A DNA stretch of 15,069 nucleotides, from assembly GCA_010015675.1 (NCBI GenBank), contig ML976994.1, positions 817,885 to 832,953 of the forward strand, written 5' to 3'. This DNA comes from Byssothecium circinans (taxonomy: Eukaryota > Ascomycota > Dothideomycetes > Pleosporales > Massarinaceae). Below are positions 6,252-15,069 of the stretch, piece by piece. Numbering within the stretch: position 1 is the first letter of the stretch; the number at the start of each line of letters is the position of its first letter. Position numbers and translations under genes: made by a program. The notes below the pieces were generated by a model. The model worked only from the letters and a program-made list of their open reading frames with translations. It did no database searches and was not told where the DNA came from.

Positions 6252-8689
6252 TTATCCCTTCAATTCCTTCAACTCATCCCGTGCTGTCTGAAGGATCTGT
6301 TTCATCTTAAAGTACAGTTTCAGATTTGGATCCCTCCACCTCCCACCGTTTGGAAACACCTTTCTTCGTAATCTATTGACGCAAGGGATCAATAGCTAGT
6401 AATACGGCGTGAAGTTCTCCTCTACAGTCCTGACAAAATCTCTTTCGTCACCTATAGTACTAAACTTTAGCTTCGCCAGTTTCCAGTCACTCTCGTAGTT
6501 CTAACACTTAAACTCCGTTGCCCTAATGTCTCTACCTGGCCCGTCATAGTGAATACATATCTAGAAAAGCACCCAGAAGAACGACTCCAGATCGTGCATG
6601 AACGAATGCATTTCGTTATCTAGAAGCACACCAATCGCCATGAATGCTCGTGTACCGGTCTTCCCTCGCGCTCCTAAAGACTTCTCCTGCTGCTCCTTGA
6701 TGGCAAGGTCGAGGTTGATTAAGAACGCGGGCTAGGAGGGGTTTTCGTCCTCTTTATTTACCATGAGGTTGTTTAGAGAGATATCGCATTATAGCATACC
6801 AGCTCGTGTGTGCAACGACTCGTATCCTTCGATGCAGCCTTCCAGCGCGGCAAGAAGGCTGGTCCGAGAGCTCGCCTTATAGATGGGCTTTCCGTAGTCA
6901 CGGATGATGACGTGATAATGCACTTAATCCGCGGTCACTCTCTTCCCCTTTGTGGGGGAGCTCGAATAGGTTCGCTTCATAGGCGGCAACGGCGCGCCGG
7001 TGCAGCTAGAAGACCACTTGTGCCCGGCGACGCTGCTGCTCTAGCCCATCCGCGAGACGCGACGCCCAGCCGTGCTTGGAGGCGGCATTGAGCTTTCTGG
7101 CTTGTAGTATTTCGCTTTCATTATGTCTAGGCCTCATCACACGTTTACGCGGATGTCGTCGTCCTAGCCGCCCACACAGACCGTCTCATGGTGATAGTAT
7201 CTCGCGACATTAACCACGCCCTTGTTGGTCGCCTCTCGCAGTAACTCGCCCTCCTCCTCTTGTTCCGGGTATTGCCATGAGTCTTTGATGACAAGGGGTG
7301 CTCGCGTATCGTCTCCTTCACGATGGGCTTTCCAACAGGTTGTCGCTCAACTGGCGACATAAGGCACGCGTTTCATGACCTTATCGATGATAAGTCGCTC
7401 TGCGTGGTTGTCCCGTTCGATCTTGATATACCGCTTGTCCCCGGCTGTGATAATGGTTGGGTCGAATCTAAGCTGCTCCTCGTTCAGCTACAGGAACCCG
7501 AGCACGGCGGACACGAACTGCAGCCTATCTTCGTTGACATTGAACTGCTCAGAGGCGATACCGCCTAGTCAATCGAACTCCTACAGCCGCATGAGCGACC
7601 CATAGAGAGTAAATCCAAGGACGAAGCAGCGACTGTCTTGAGCGGCGAGCACCTCTCTCGCATATCGACCTAGGTCGAGCCATGCTTTGGAGGCTGTGTC
7701 GGCCAATGGATTGCTCTTGAGTTCTCCTGGTATGAGGATCTGCGACTAGCGGCACTTAGAGTCAACGCCGGCGCTTGGGTCGTCCACGAAACTGACATCC
7801 AACTTGCGGTTAGCGGTGGAGCCTTGTATGGGCTGGTGGGGCTGTGCTAGCGGCCGCCGTTGAGACTGGGCGGCGGGCTGATGCTCTGCTGCTGCGAAAC
7901 CTAAGAGCTAGCTAGTAAGCCGCGCGAACTAGCTTAGGACGTCGCGTTCCCTCGCTCCTTCAGGCCAGCCCTGCCAGCTGATCTCCTGTTGGTAGAGAGG
8001 ATTATCCCCTTCTTTGCACTTGTTGAACACGGCCTGCGCTACCGACTTGAGATCTGGGACGCTTCCAAAGTAGGCTTTAAAGAAACTAGGAACATCGACG
8101 TATAGCTGTCCTAGTTCCTCCTTTAGCACGCCGTCCACATATTTATGGTGTTCGGTAGAGTTCGCGAAGCTGCCCGTGTTGTGCAGCCATGGCGTCTGCT
8201 GGAAGGAGGCGGTAAGGGACGGGGCAGACAGCGGAGGAGTTATGGGTTTAGCGACTGTGAAAGCTGTGGACGTGGTGATGGCGGCGTAGATATTGTTCTA
8301 GATGACTTCATCAGGCTCGTTGTTAAGGACCGCTCTAAGGAGGGGTATGATACGCTCAATATTGAAGTTGCTAGAGTTGACCGCTAAGTTCAGCTCTAAC
8401 AGATCACCAAATAGGTTTACGTTATTGCCCTTAGAAGGTAGCGAACGAGATGCAGGGAGAACCTACAAAGCTAATATGAGGTTAAGGAGGGAATTTTTCG
8501 GTCCTGTTAATGTTAGGAAATCTCGCGAGTTTGGTATTAAGCCGTACCTTCCCCACTAATATGGTACAATGCATCAGCGCCTGTGATAGCTAGGCCTCTG
8601 CATTTGAATTTAAAAGAGTCGCGAAAGGTATTGAGTCCTTTGCTAATAGGGTTTGCCTTGATTACCTTTGATCGCGACTCATCAGCCAT
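6252..8689 (-). pseudogene. FunK1-type fungal protein kinase (RIP-like degraded)
   Basis: FunK1 is a large fungal kinase family related to aminoglycoside/choline-kinase-like folds; substrates are mostly unknown. The frame starts MADESRSKVIKANPISKGLN (ATG 8689) and continues from about 8480 in a single frame to TAA 6254, about 800 codons, near the usual family length. Recognisable parts are VLNNEPDEVI, WLHNTGSFANSTEHHKYVDG, VPGELKSNP-like IPGELKSNP, KAWLDLGRYAREVLAAQDSR, ATTCWKAHREGD, the beta-3 lysine in LVIKDSWQ (Lys at 7286-7284), the catalytic loop CDISLNNLMV near 6,770-6,790, the DFG-equivalent INLDLAIKE, and GTRAFMAIGVL plus HDLESFFWVLF. About nineteen in-frame stops occur, at Trp, Gln or Arg positions of the family where I can judge. 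A TAA replaces the residue just before CDIS in the catalytic loop. Confidence 0.88.
8510..8553 (-). other. Candidate 44-nt intron near the FunK1 5' end
   Basis: The frame of the N-terminal segment (8689-8555) differs from that of the rest. A GTACGG donor after GGG-GAA-G, a CTAAC branch site and a TTAACAG acceptor define a 44-nt intron that joins the two frames exactly (…SGE-G-PKNSLLNL). Since the other frames here are nearly indel-free, splicing is favoured over a frameshift. However, the intron sequence also reads TA-stop-YQTREIS in the first frame, so an indel in continuous coding sequence remains possible. Confidence 0.5.
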
Positions 8690-9390
8690 GGCGCGAGAGC
8701 GCAGCGAACGCTCGAGATAGTCAATAGCAATGACGATGTGAACTGCAGTGAAATGAAGAGCAAGGTAGACCCATGGAGAGTGGGTGTCAAGGGCGGGTTA
8801 AGAGAAGATACAAATCAGGGTATGGGCGTTTAAGAGTGAAAGATGGCTAGAACGCGATGAGCTGACCGCGTGGCGCAGGCCATGCCAAGCCAGAAATTCT
8901 TCAGAGCTAGAGTAATCATCATTGGCAAAAATGATTCACTGATCCCTGATGAACCTTCTAAGTAGTGGTTTATTAATTGGAGCTCAGACTAGGCGTCGCG
9001 CTACTACGCGACGTGAGGATAGGCACCAACGTTAACATGAGCTAAAGCACGTGACTGTTCTAATCTTGGCAAAGCACTTTCTAACTGTCTACAGAGCCTG
9101 GATTTGGGCTCCATCTCTTAACGCAAGTTTACGGTCTATAGCGAAACACGGCATCAGATGCTACGGAAACGGGTTATTATTCCTATATACCCCAAATAAA
9201 AGTAGATACTAAATGAGTGCTGACACCAGTTCCATCATCTGACTCTAACGTATGTAATAAATGAAAGGCTATAAGCATCCTACCAACCAACAATAGTGAA
9301 GTAGACTCTCTATCATTCTCAGAATCACTAAACTCGTGGAAAAATGCTTCGTACTCCCCATGGACACGGCTTCATAGTAAGGAAACACAA
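8690..9390. other. Intergenic region between FunK1 and BCS1-like pseudogenes
   Basis: No gene is recognised. It would hold the FunK1 promoter and the BCS1-like 3' region. A perfect 7-bp stem CGTCGCG (8994-9000) / CGCGACG (9007-9013) is present. One minus-strand stretch around 8,850-8,970 reads LINHYLEGSSGISESFLPMM and on without stops for some 45 codons, but there is no family match or start. Confidence 0.4.
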
Positions 9391-10961
9391 TTAGTAGTCT
9401 CTTAATCTATCATCATTATCAAGCGCCCACGATGTCATTCTAGTTAATTTCGTCCTTTCCTCTTGAAGCTTCTCCATCCACGCCGCTACATTAGCAATAG
9501 CATGGTTGGGTGAATGCTTGTTTGCCAGTAAAAAAGATAGGACCTTAGCTGGACTAAATTCTAGCTTCAGTACCTTCGCCACAAACTCTTGCGCTAAATA
9601 AAGCAACTTACAGTCCTCTACAACTCTTTCTTCCCCAGCTTGATAGACGTTTCGCTCTGATTCATCTCCGCGAACGTTAACCTTCGGGGGGGTGTTATAG
9701 ATGAAATAGAACAGCTAATTAATCATGTCTTTATTCGCTAGGTAGAGCTCAAGCTTCAGGTCCACGCGGCCAGGACGTATGAGTGCTAGATCTAGGCGTT
9801 CGATATGGTTGGTTGTCATGATCAACAATCTGCCTGCGGATAATACTAGGCTATCCAAAACATTAAGCAGGGTTGATAGAGACACCTTTGTATCAGCAGG
9901 GCCATTTTGGCTTGCCTTCTGGCTTTCATCTGCACTACCGCCAGCTTTTCAATGTACAGCGATTGCGTCGACATCCTCGAGGAGGACAATGCAGTGCTGC
10001 GGGAGCTCAGCGAAGAGAGATTTTAGGGAGTGATCATTCAAACTAGACATAGTGAGGACGTAAACGTCTAAATCAAAGTAGCCTACAATAGAAAGGCAAA
10101 GGCTAGATTTTCTAGTTCTAGGTGGTCCGTAAAGTAGGTATCCTCATTAATAAGGAAGGCCGCGCTGGGAGTACTAAGTCCTAGTTTAGGGGTCTAGGAA
10201 CTTAGTTACGTCGCCTAGCAACGTCTCTTTCAGCTTCCTGTTGATAATTACAGTTAACATCTCTCTCTTAGCTATTGACTTGGAAGCTTTCCACCTATCT
10301 CCTTAGTGCTCAAAGACACAAGTTTTATTCTTAACTGACTCTAAATAGTACCGTCGGCACTCGTTTAAGAGCTCCTAGAGAACGGCAGGATCGCGCCTAA
10401 AGTACGAAATGCAGACTTCCTCCCTAGCATGACCGAACTCTCCTAGGCTTCTTTGGCGATTAAATACAAATAGACGGTGTTTATGCTAGAAGTATGAGCG
10501 ACTATTGCAGGGTGAATAGTGCAGTGACTTCTTCTCGGCATGCGATCTAGGTTCCGCGGATAATTTGAGATCTACCTTAGCGAGGGAAGTGCGTGCCGAT
10601 CGCGCAAACGACTGAGAGCAGACCTAGAAAATGAGCATATCATATGCTTCATCAGTATAGGGTACCTTAATCTTTGACACTATAGGTGTGTTAAGAGTTA
10701 ATATTACCACTAAGGACGGATGTACTAATAAAAGTAGGTTTCCAGCAACTTCTCTAAATATTCCGAAGCATACTTCCCAAACAATAGCAGCAAACCACAG
10801 GTGCAGAGCACCCAACCATAGATGTTTGGACCGCCAGTAAGAAGGGACCAAGCCAGGGAGGTCGCAGGGGCGAGGCCGGGGAAGAAGAAGTCTAGAAGGT
10901 GGATCTGATCGAATAGGAAAGATTGAACGTAGGTAGGGCTAGCGTTACTAAGTGAAGCCAT
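9391..10961 (-). pseudogene. BCS1-like mitochondrial-type AAA ATPase (RIP-like degraded)
   Basis: BCS1 is a mitochondrial inner-membrane AAA translocase for the Rieske protein; filamentous ascomycetes carry many BCS1-like paralogues of unclear role. The ATG at 10961 gives MASLSNASPTYVQSFLFDQI, then a hydrophobic segment (IYGWVLCTCGLLLLFG, about 10,822-10,775) where BCS1 has its membrane helix. From about 10,680 one frame continues to TAG 9391: VPYTDEAYDMLIF, LLNECRRYYLESVKNKTCVF, Walker A region GPPRTRKSSL (10128-10105 onward), YVLTMSSLNDHSLKSLFAEL, Walker [32 protein letters not shown] and the C-terminal AAA lid LEFSPAKVLSFLLANKHSP. Both Walker A glycines are now Arg (AGA), a change expected from G-to-A after T. 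About ten in-frame stops are present, including a tandem TAA TGA just before GYLLYGPP. The two frames meet at 10,740-10,680, by indel or intron. Confidence 0.9.
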
Positions 10962-12431
10962 ATTAGAGAGTGCTTTAAGTGAGTGAGTTAATAGAAAGGG
11001 CGTGGAAGATACGCTCGTAGGTACCGTTCTCAAGGAGTGAACAGCGGTTCTTATACCCTTTAAGCGCAGGCCGACGGACTGTTTTTGAAAACCCTGATGC
11101 AGCTAACCAACGTGACGCCCAATGAATCCTGCATTAAATTAATGCATGACCTTAATAGTCACCGCTGGCTAAGTCATCCTAACCCCCACAGATGCGCGAT
11201 GCGTCTTCCTAGGCAGAAATGCATGGTCAACGCATTCCCCGCAGTTAATCATCCGTTCCTCTCGTTAGGGGCGGGATGATTAGACCTGAGACCCAATTAT
11301 TAGAGATTGTTTCTACTGCAAGCCACATTTGAACCTAAATGCGGCAGAGTAATTCAGCCTCCAACTCTCTAATCCGCAGGTGTGATTTCTTTAATGAGCC
11401 CTCATTCAACTTCCAGTTTGCTAAGCTATTGGGGTGTTCGGATGTTTTCTTGCCTTTTTATTACTTGGTTGGACTAAATATCCTATAAGCAGCCGCCCGA
11501 CAACTAGAGACGTAATTTTAAGACTGACCTAAGGACGAGAACTATGAATACAAAAACCTAGTTACAGTGGCCTAACTCATGCATGCATGTACGTTCTACA
11601 CTCTAAAGGAAGAGGATAACTAGGTGGAAAACGTTAATAGGATTCAGACTGGTTGTTTATAAGGACTGGATTGCAGTAATATGATTAGCCAATTTGTCGA
11701 AGATCGCTTAATCTCTGAACCCTAGCTAAGAAAAGGTGGTTGCGCCCGCTTAGGTGAGGTTTCCTAAGTCACACCTTAAGTGGTACCTCTCATCAGCCGC
11801 ACTTACCCTACTGAGGGTTGCGGAGGCTGATACCCTAGACAAGGATTTCTTAGCTGCGCTTCCTAGTGTTTGCGAAGCTGCGTCCGATACTTGCCGACGT
11901 GGCATAGGTAAAGCTGTGATCTGGTACCTCTCTCCACTTATCTAATTACTTATCTAAGATAGGGCCCTAGCGCCGTAACCACTCTCTACGACAATGTATC
12001 TAGCTAGGTGAAGTGGTCGAAGACCGTTATAGAATTCAAAGGCATATGTAGACTGGATGACAGCATGAGACTTAGTATCGAGTAGCATAAGCAGCTCCCA
12101 GTTCCATTAGGACTGGGCAGCTGAATCATTTATTATTCTAGATATATTCTATTTCTCTATCATGAATCTTACACATTAAAGGACACCTAATGTCCGCCTT
12201 CAGATCACCACTTTGAATTCTGGCCGCTACTTTACTGGCAAAAGTTAATAAGTTTCCTGCGAAAGGCTAGAGTGTATTACCTTGCTTATGGAGGACTTAT
12301 AGTTATCTGAATTAGGATAAGAAGGTTCGTGACAGTCTTCCACCTTGGTCATTCCGTTGTAAAGACAACTATTCACTAGCTGCGACGTAATGGTATTCAT
12401 GGTGGAGAGGTTGAAAACGGGCCAGTGATAG
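10962..12431. other. Largely featureless accessory DNA
   Basis: No gene family was recognised on either strand. Small inverted repeats occur, for example CTGCAAGCCACATTT against AAATGCGGCAG near 11,320-11,350 and CCCAGT...ACTGGG near 12,095-12,117. Frequent TA-rich CTAG/TTAG strings suggest mutated sequence. The start of the BCS1-like promoter is at the left edge of this stretch. Confidence 0.45.
11754..11945 (+). pseudogene. Possible short coding remnant, family unknown
   Basis: A 63-codon open frame begins after a TAG (no ATG; first codon GTG) and contains LSSAALTLLRVAEADTLDKD and FLAALPSVCEAASDTCRRGI, a plausible helical protein composition. The frame continues upstream past the TAG for only a few codons before TAA. 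It may be another degraded exon or chance; I see no family. Confidence 0.2.
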
Positions 12432-12545
12432 GTTGCGATCATTCTGTGATTGTTTGCGATCGTTGCGTATCTGATGGGATCGTTGCGTTTAGCGGGATCA
12501 TTGTGTGTTTGGCAGGATTGTTGCGTGTTTAATGCGATCGCACTG
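12432..12545. repeat. Degenerate ~20-bp direct repeats (GATCGTTGCGT type)
   Basis: Five to six units resemble GCGATCGTTGCGT, GGGATCGTTGCGTTT, GGGATCATTGTGTGTTT, AGGATTGTTGCGTGTTT and GCGATCGC, spaced about 19-25 bp. They may be subterminal transposase-binding repeats of an old DNA transposon or a decayed minisatellite. The minus-strand ORF over them is a translation of repeats, not a gene. Confidence 0.5.
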
Positions 12546-13410
12546 TAGCAGCAGCAGCTCACTTTTTATGATGACAGCGGGTCAGATGATCATGCTTGGG
12601 CAGCGACAACCGCCTTTAGCCCAGCACGTGAGAGGCCCGAGCGTCCCGGCAAAAATGATGTCTGCGGACATCGTAATCTCAACGCTTCTACCTAAATTTA
12701 AGGAATATCCTTTTTCGCAACCACTCCTTGAGCAAATACCCACACGTAACGCACTCGCATAGATCGTAGCCCGCGATCTAAGACGAACCATCCTCCGTCC
12801 GAGCGGGATTAATGGCGACAAAAGTCGAAAGAATTACAGTATGAGAGAAAGACAAGAACAGGATTTTGGAGTTTCACGAAGAAAGGGTTAGTGACGAAGA
12901 GTAGTAATAGAGAACGTATACACTGATCGCTCTACAGATAGGACCTAGCGGCTGCGAGTTATTAGAATAGGAAGAGAGACCTCTAACTTGACTTATCAAA
13001 GAAGCCCCTGCCTAAATGATCTTGGTGTTAGTTGACACTAAAGGTACTAGAGCGTTCAGAATCTATAAAAAGAGGAATAATCAAGATTTCAAATATCTTA
13101 GTGGTGCTGGGAAAGATACAGAGTTGGTTTTGATCCGTTGGAATCCTGAATGGGTATTTTTCTGCACTGGTACACTCAGATTCAGATATGTTATAAAATA
13201 GGAGTGATTTCATGATATGTTTTGCAGATAGTTAAGTCTGGAGGCATATTGTAGTACTAGACTATTGGAGACTAGAACCGTAATGAATGGTGCTGTCTGC
13301 AAGCGAAGCGGCCACGTTAAATAAATATCGCTACCAACTTGGTCTGTTTGGGCGACTTCTTTGACATCTTTGATAGTTAACTTAAACATATCGCCGGTAA
13401 GTGACCCTAC
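12546..13410. other. Gap without recognisable gene
   Basis: Short overlapping open frames exist on both strands (12505-12821, 13016-13213). None has a family signature, and strand choice is ambiguous. The plus frame at 13016-13201 (starting MILVLVDTKGTRAFRIYKKR) is the most protein-like, but it has no supporting context. Confidence 0.4.
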
Positions 13411-14276
13411 TCAAGAGATAAGCATTAGAAGCAAAGCAATATTAACTCTAGAGCGGAAGGCATTGAACTTACACTCGTGCGATGTCTGAGACAGAGGATC
13501 CTGTTCAACTAGCTTAGTTAAGGCCACAAGAGTTAACTTAATTGAGCCTGAAGCACCATCTGTAAACTCCTCTCTCCGCCTTTTAGGCGGTCTCTTAGAA
13601 GGCGGCATTTGTCCGTAGAAATCCTGTGCCACTGGCGGAGTCGGCTCAACCTCTAGCTTATTCAAAGTAGTAGAATGATCTTTGTCCACCACGCTGGGCC
13701 TTTTGAGTGGCCTTGAATTGACATTTGCTAGCTCTATTAGTTGCGTAAACGCAGCATTTTAGCCTTAGTAAACCCACCCGTTAGAAAGTCCTAATATAAC
13801 TACTCATCTTTAGCGGCTATCTCAAGATCGAGAACTCTGTTGATGTCGCTGCGGTATAGATGCTATACGAGCTTTTGGCTATAGACGAATCCTGCAACGT
13901 ATTCGAGGAGGTATTCGAACTGCAATTCCGATAGTTCAAGTAGCTGTCGAATGGTATATGCCAATCCGCAAAACTTTAAGGCGTTGCATTTGAGCTTTTG
14001 CAGACGCTCACTCCTTTCCTTATTGCGGAACGGTCCCTCATACGTAAACTTGATGATGTGCTTTATTCTCGTTGCTAACTACTTTGGGAGGGCGCCTTTA
14101 CTAGGATGACTGTTCAAAATTTGAGCAGCCGACACCAATGTTTTCTGGACAGTTGCCTGCGCTTGAAGCCTTGCTAATTGTTCGAGAATACCATCCAGAC
14201 CTTGGTCGTCGTTGGTCTAAATATCTTCGCTGATCTTGATAAACTGATGCTCAAATTGCCGCTGGAAAGAAAGCAT
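13411..14276 (-). pseudogene. Degraded gene of unknown family with basic NLS-like tract
   Basis: ATG 14276 sits in a good CACCACCATG context and opens a frame of MLSFQRQFEHQFIKISEDI, stop, then GLDGILEQLARLQAQATVQK, IIKFTYEGPFRNKERSERLQ and LLELSELQFEYLLEYVAGFV. From about 13,735 a second frame carries LANVNSRPLKRPSVVDKDHS and PPSKRPPKRRREEFTDGASG, ending in TGA 13413. The N-terminal half is helical, with heptad-like leucines; the C-terminal half has a KRPPKRRR cluster that could be a nuclear localisation signal. At least five in-frame stops (all TAG or TAA) make this a pseudogene. A 44-nt intron (13777-13734, donor GTGGGT, acceptor CTAATAG) would join the two frames in phase. I do not recognise the protein. 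Confidence 0.5.
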
Positions 14277-14800
14277 GGTGGTGGTGTACTGAGGATAGCA
14301 GCGTGACTGAAAATTCTCACGCGGTTGATGCGACTGAATTATTTTCAGTGAGCGAGGTGCGGCGGGGATGTGCGGGTCGGGAGCACGGAGATGCGGAAGT
14401 GCGTAGGTGTATAGGTGCGACTGAGAAATCCTCAGGTGGAAAGGATGGGTGCAGATTCTTTAGCAAGGCAGGGAGGCTCGGCTCGTTTCGCTAATAGGAA
14501 TCAGGTTTAAGGCAATTAGTTAATATCAATTTTGTTTTAATATGGACTAGTGTACCTTGGACCCGCTTGCCGTCTACCAGGCGCGAGCCGGTTAGGCTAC
14601 CATCCTCGTCACCCGCCTCCAGACTCCGCAACAATCCGTCTAATCAATCTTGGAGTCGTGAATTGAATTGATTGGTTGTAACGCCTGCGCAGATTGAATT
14701 GAGGATTGATTGTTGGTGTTTTGGGCCAGATGGATTGCAGATGGATTGCAAATTGGGCAGATTGACACTGTTTTATGCCAAGGGATCGACCTGTATACGA
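14277..14800. repeat. Region between the unknown gene and hAT, with CAATC-type subterminal repeats
   Basis: From about 14650 to 14770 the minus strand is crowded with CAATC, CAATCCATCTG and TCAATTCAATC units, including a perfect 11-bp tandem AGATGGATTGC at 14729-14750 (plus strand). This lies just 3' of the hAT coding region and resembles the transposase-binding repeats near hAT ends. No terminal inverted repeat or 8-bp target duplication could be placed, as the other end is outside the window. A 9-bp inverted repeat, ACTGAAAAT/ATTTTCAGT, occurs at 14306-14349. A 50-codon minus frame at 14640-14491 is unsupported. Confidence 0.4.
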
Positions 14801-15069
14801 TTATTGCGGGTGGGTAATCCACTCCTCTATATTGTAGTCGCGTACAATATCCTCATCATCATCCTCATCCCATCCGCCCTCAGCCTCGCCCTCGCCTTCG
14901 GCGCGCTTGTCGTGTTGAGTTTTGAAACCAGCTCTTATCCATGATCGTATTAACTGAAGAGCTGCGAGTAGCTCAGCGCCAATTGCGCGTCGTTTGGGCT
15001 CGAGTAGGTCGCCAAGCTCGCTGAAGAGTCGCTCGCAATCGCAACTCGATGCTGGGACAGTCAATATAT
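14801..15069 (-). CDS. hAT-family transposase, C-terminal dimerisation domain (partial)
   Basis: The minus-strand frame is open from the right edge to TGA at 14801 (about 89 codons). It reads LTVPASSCDCERLFSELGDL then LEPKRRAIGAELLAALQLIR, SWIRAGF, and an acidic tail GEGEAEGGWDEDDDEDI. The xCERLFSxxGxLxxxxRxxxxxxxxxxLxxLxxW pattern is the hAT C-terminal dimerisation domain, which helps form the transposase oligomer. The zinc-finger (BED) and catalytic core lie beyond the window. No nonsense or frameshift is present, unlike the neighbouring host-type genes. Whether the whole element is intact cannot be seen. Confidence 0.87.
   Translation of the reverse strand, partial: ILTVPASSCDCERLFSELGDLLEPKRRAIGAELLAALQLIRSWIRAGFKTQHDKRAEGEGEAEGGWDEDDDEDIVRDYNIEEWITHPQ

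Noticed and set aside
6810..8387. Plus-strand ORFs (6810-7091, 7323-7605, 8145-8387) and the minus ORFs at 7145-7360 and 7549-7755
   Set aside because: They are antisense or off-frame readings of the FunK1 frame, which shows continuous family similarity through the same bases.
9779..10033. Plus-strand 84-codon ORF
   Set aside because: It is antisense to the Walker B and sensor region of the BCS1-like frame.
10680..10740. A clean intron joining the two BCS1-like frames
   Set aside because: The plausible donors (GTACAT at 10725, GTAATA at 10707) with the CTATAG acceptor at 10680 do not give the right phase, so an indel or another splice pattern is equally likely and no intron was annotated.
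1436..10961. Reassigned stop codons (alternative nuclear code)
   Set aside because: TAG, TAA and TGA each replace different amino acids (Trp, Gln, Arg), so no single reassignment fits.
12245..12562. Minus-strand 105-codon ORF starting MSCCCYSAIALNTQQ
   Set aside because: Much of it is a translation of the degenerate 20-bp repeats (NDPAKRNDPIR), with no family match.
1..15069. tRNA, rRNA or CRISPR-like features
   Set aside because: No tRNA arm pattern, no rRNA core segment and no evenly spaced repeat-spacer array was seen on either strand.

Overview
The window looks like accessory, possibly subtelomeric, DNA of a filamentous ascomycete (Pezizomycotina). This rests on the gene families (a NACHT-WD40 NOD-like receptor, a fungal nucleoside-phosphorylase domain protein, a FunK1 protein kinase, a BCS1-like AAA ATPase), on short 44-82 nt introns with GTACGT-type donors and CTAAC-like branch sites, and on damage that resembles repeat-induced point mutation (RIP). 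No species can be named from sequence alone. No intact host gene is visible. Four long coding frames are still readable, all on the minus strand, but they carry about 8 to 19 in-frame stops each and almost no frame-shifting indels.

Layout, left to right. 1-106 (-): intact N-terminus of a pogo/Fot1-type transposase, cut by the window edge. 507-626: a foldback MITE with 44-bp arms. 1436-3989 (-): NACHT-WD40 receptor pseudogene with a small first exon. 4278-5375 (-): PNP_UDP nucleoside-phosphorylase-like pseudogene. 5588-5827 (+): an unidentified coding remnant. 6252-8689 (-): FunK1 kinase pseudogene. 9391-10961 (-): BCS1-like AAA ATPase pseudogene. 11.0-13.4 kb: mostly featureless, with a block of degenerate ~20-bp repeats. 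13411-14276 (-): degraded gene of unknown family with a basic, nuclear-localisation-like tract. 14801-15069 (-): open C-terminus of a hAT transposase, running off the right edge, with CAATC-type repeats behind it.

The main observation is a matched pair. The phosphorylase-like frame ends in a Gly/Asn/Gln-rich tract of about 23 residues. The receptor gene immediately downstream begins with a tract that aligns to it without gaps, in its own first exon, joined in phase to the NACHT exon by an 82-nt intron. This is the arrangement known for fungal amyloid-signalling NLR/effector pairs (for example NWD2/HET-S and sigma or PP-motif pairs): effector with the motif at its C-terminus, NLR with the same motif at its N-terminus, genes adjacent. 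Here the putative effector domain is a nucleoside phosphorylase-like enzyme, and both genes are dead in this copy.

The stops fall at Trp, Gln and Arg positions as expected from C-to-T change in CpA context on either strand, so RIP of duplicated copies is the simplest explanation. The two transposase fragments at the window edges are free of stops, which suggests that they arrived later or escaped the process.
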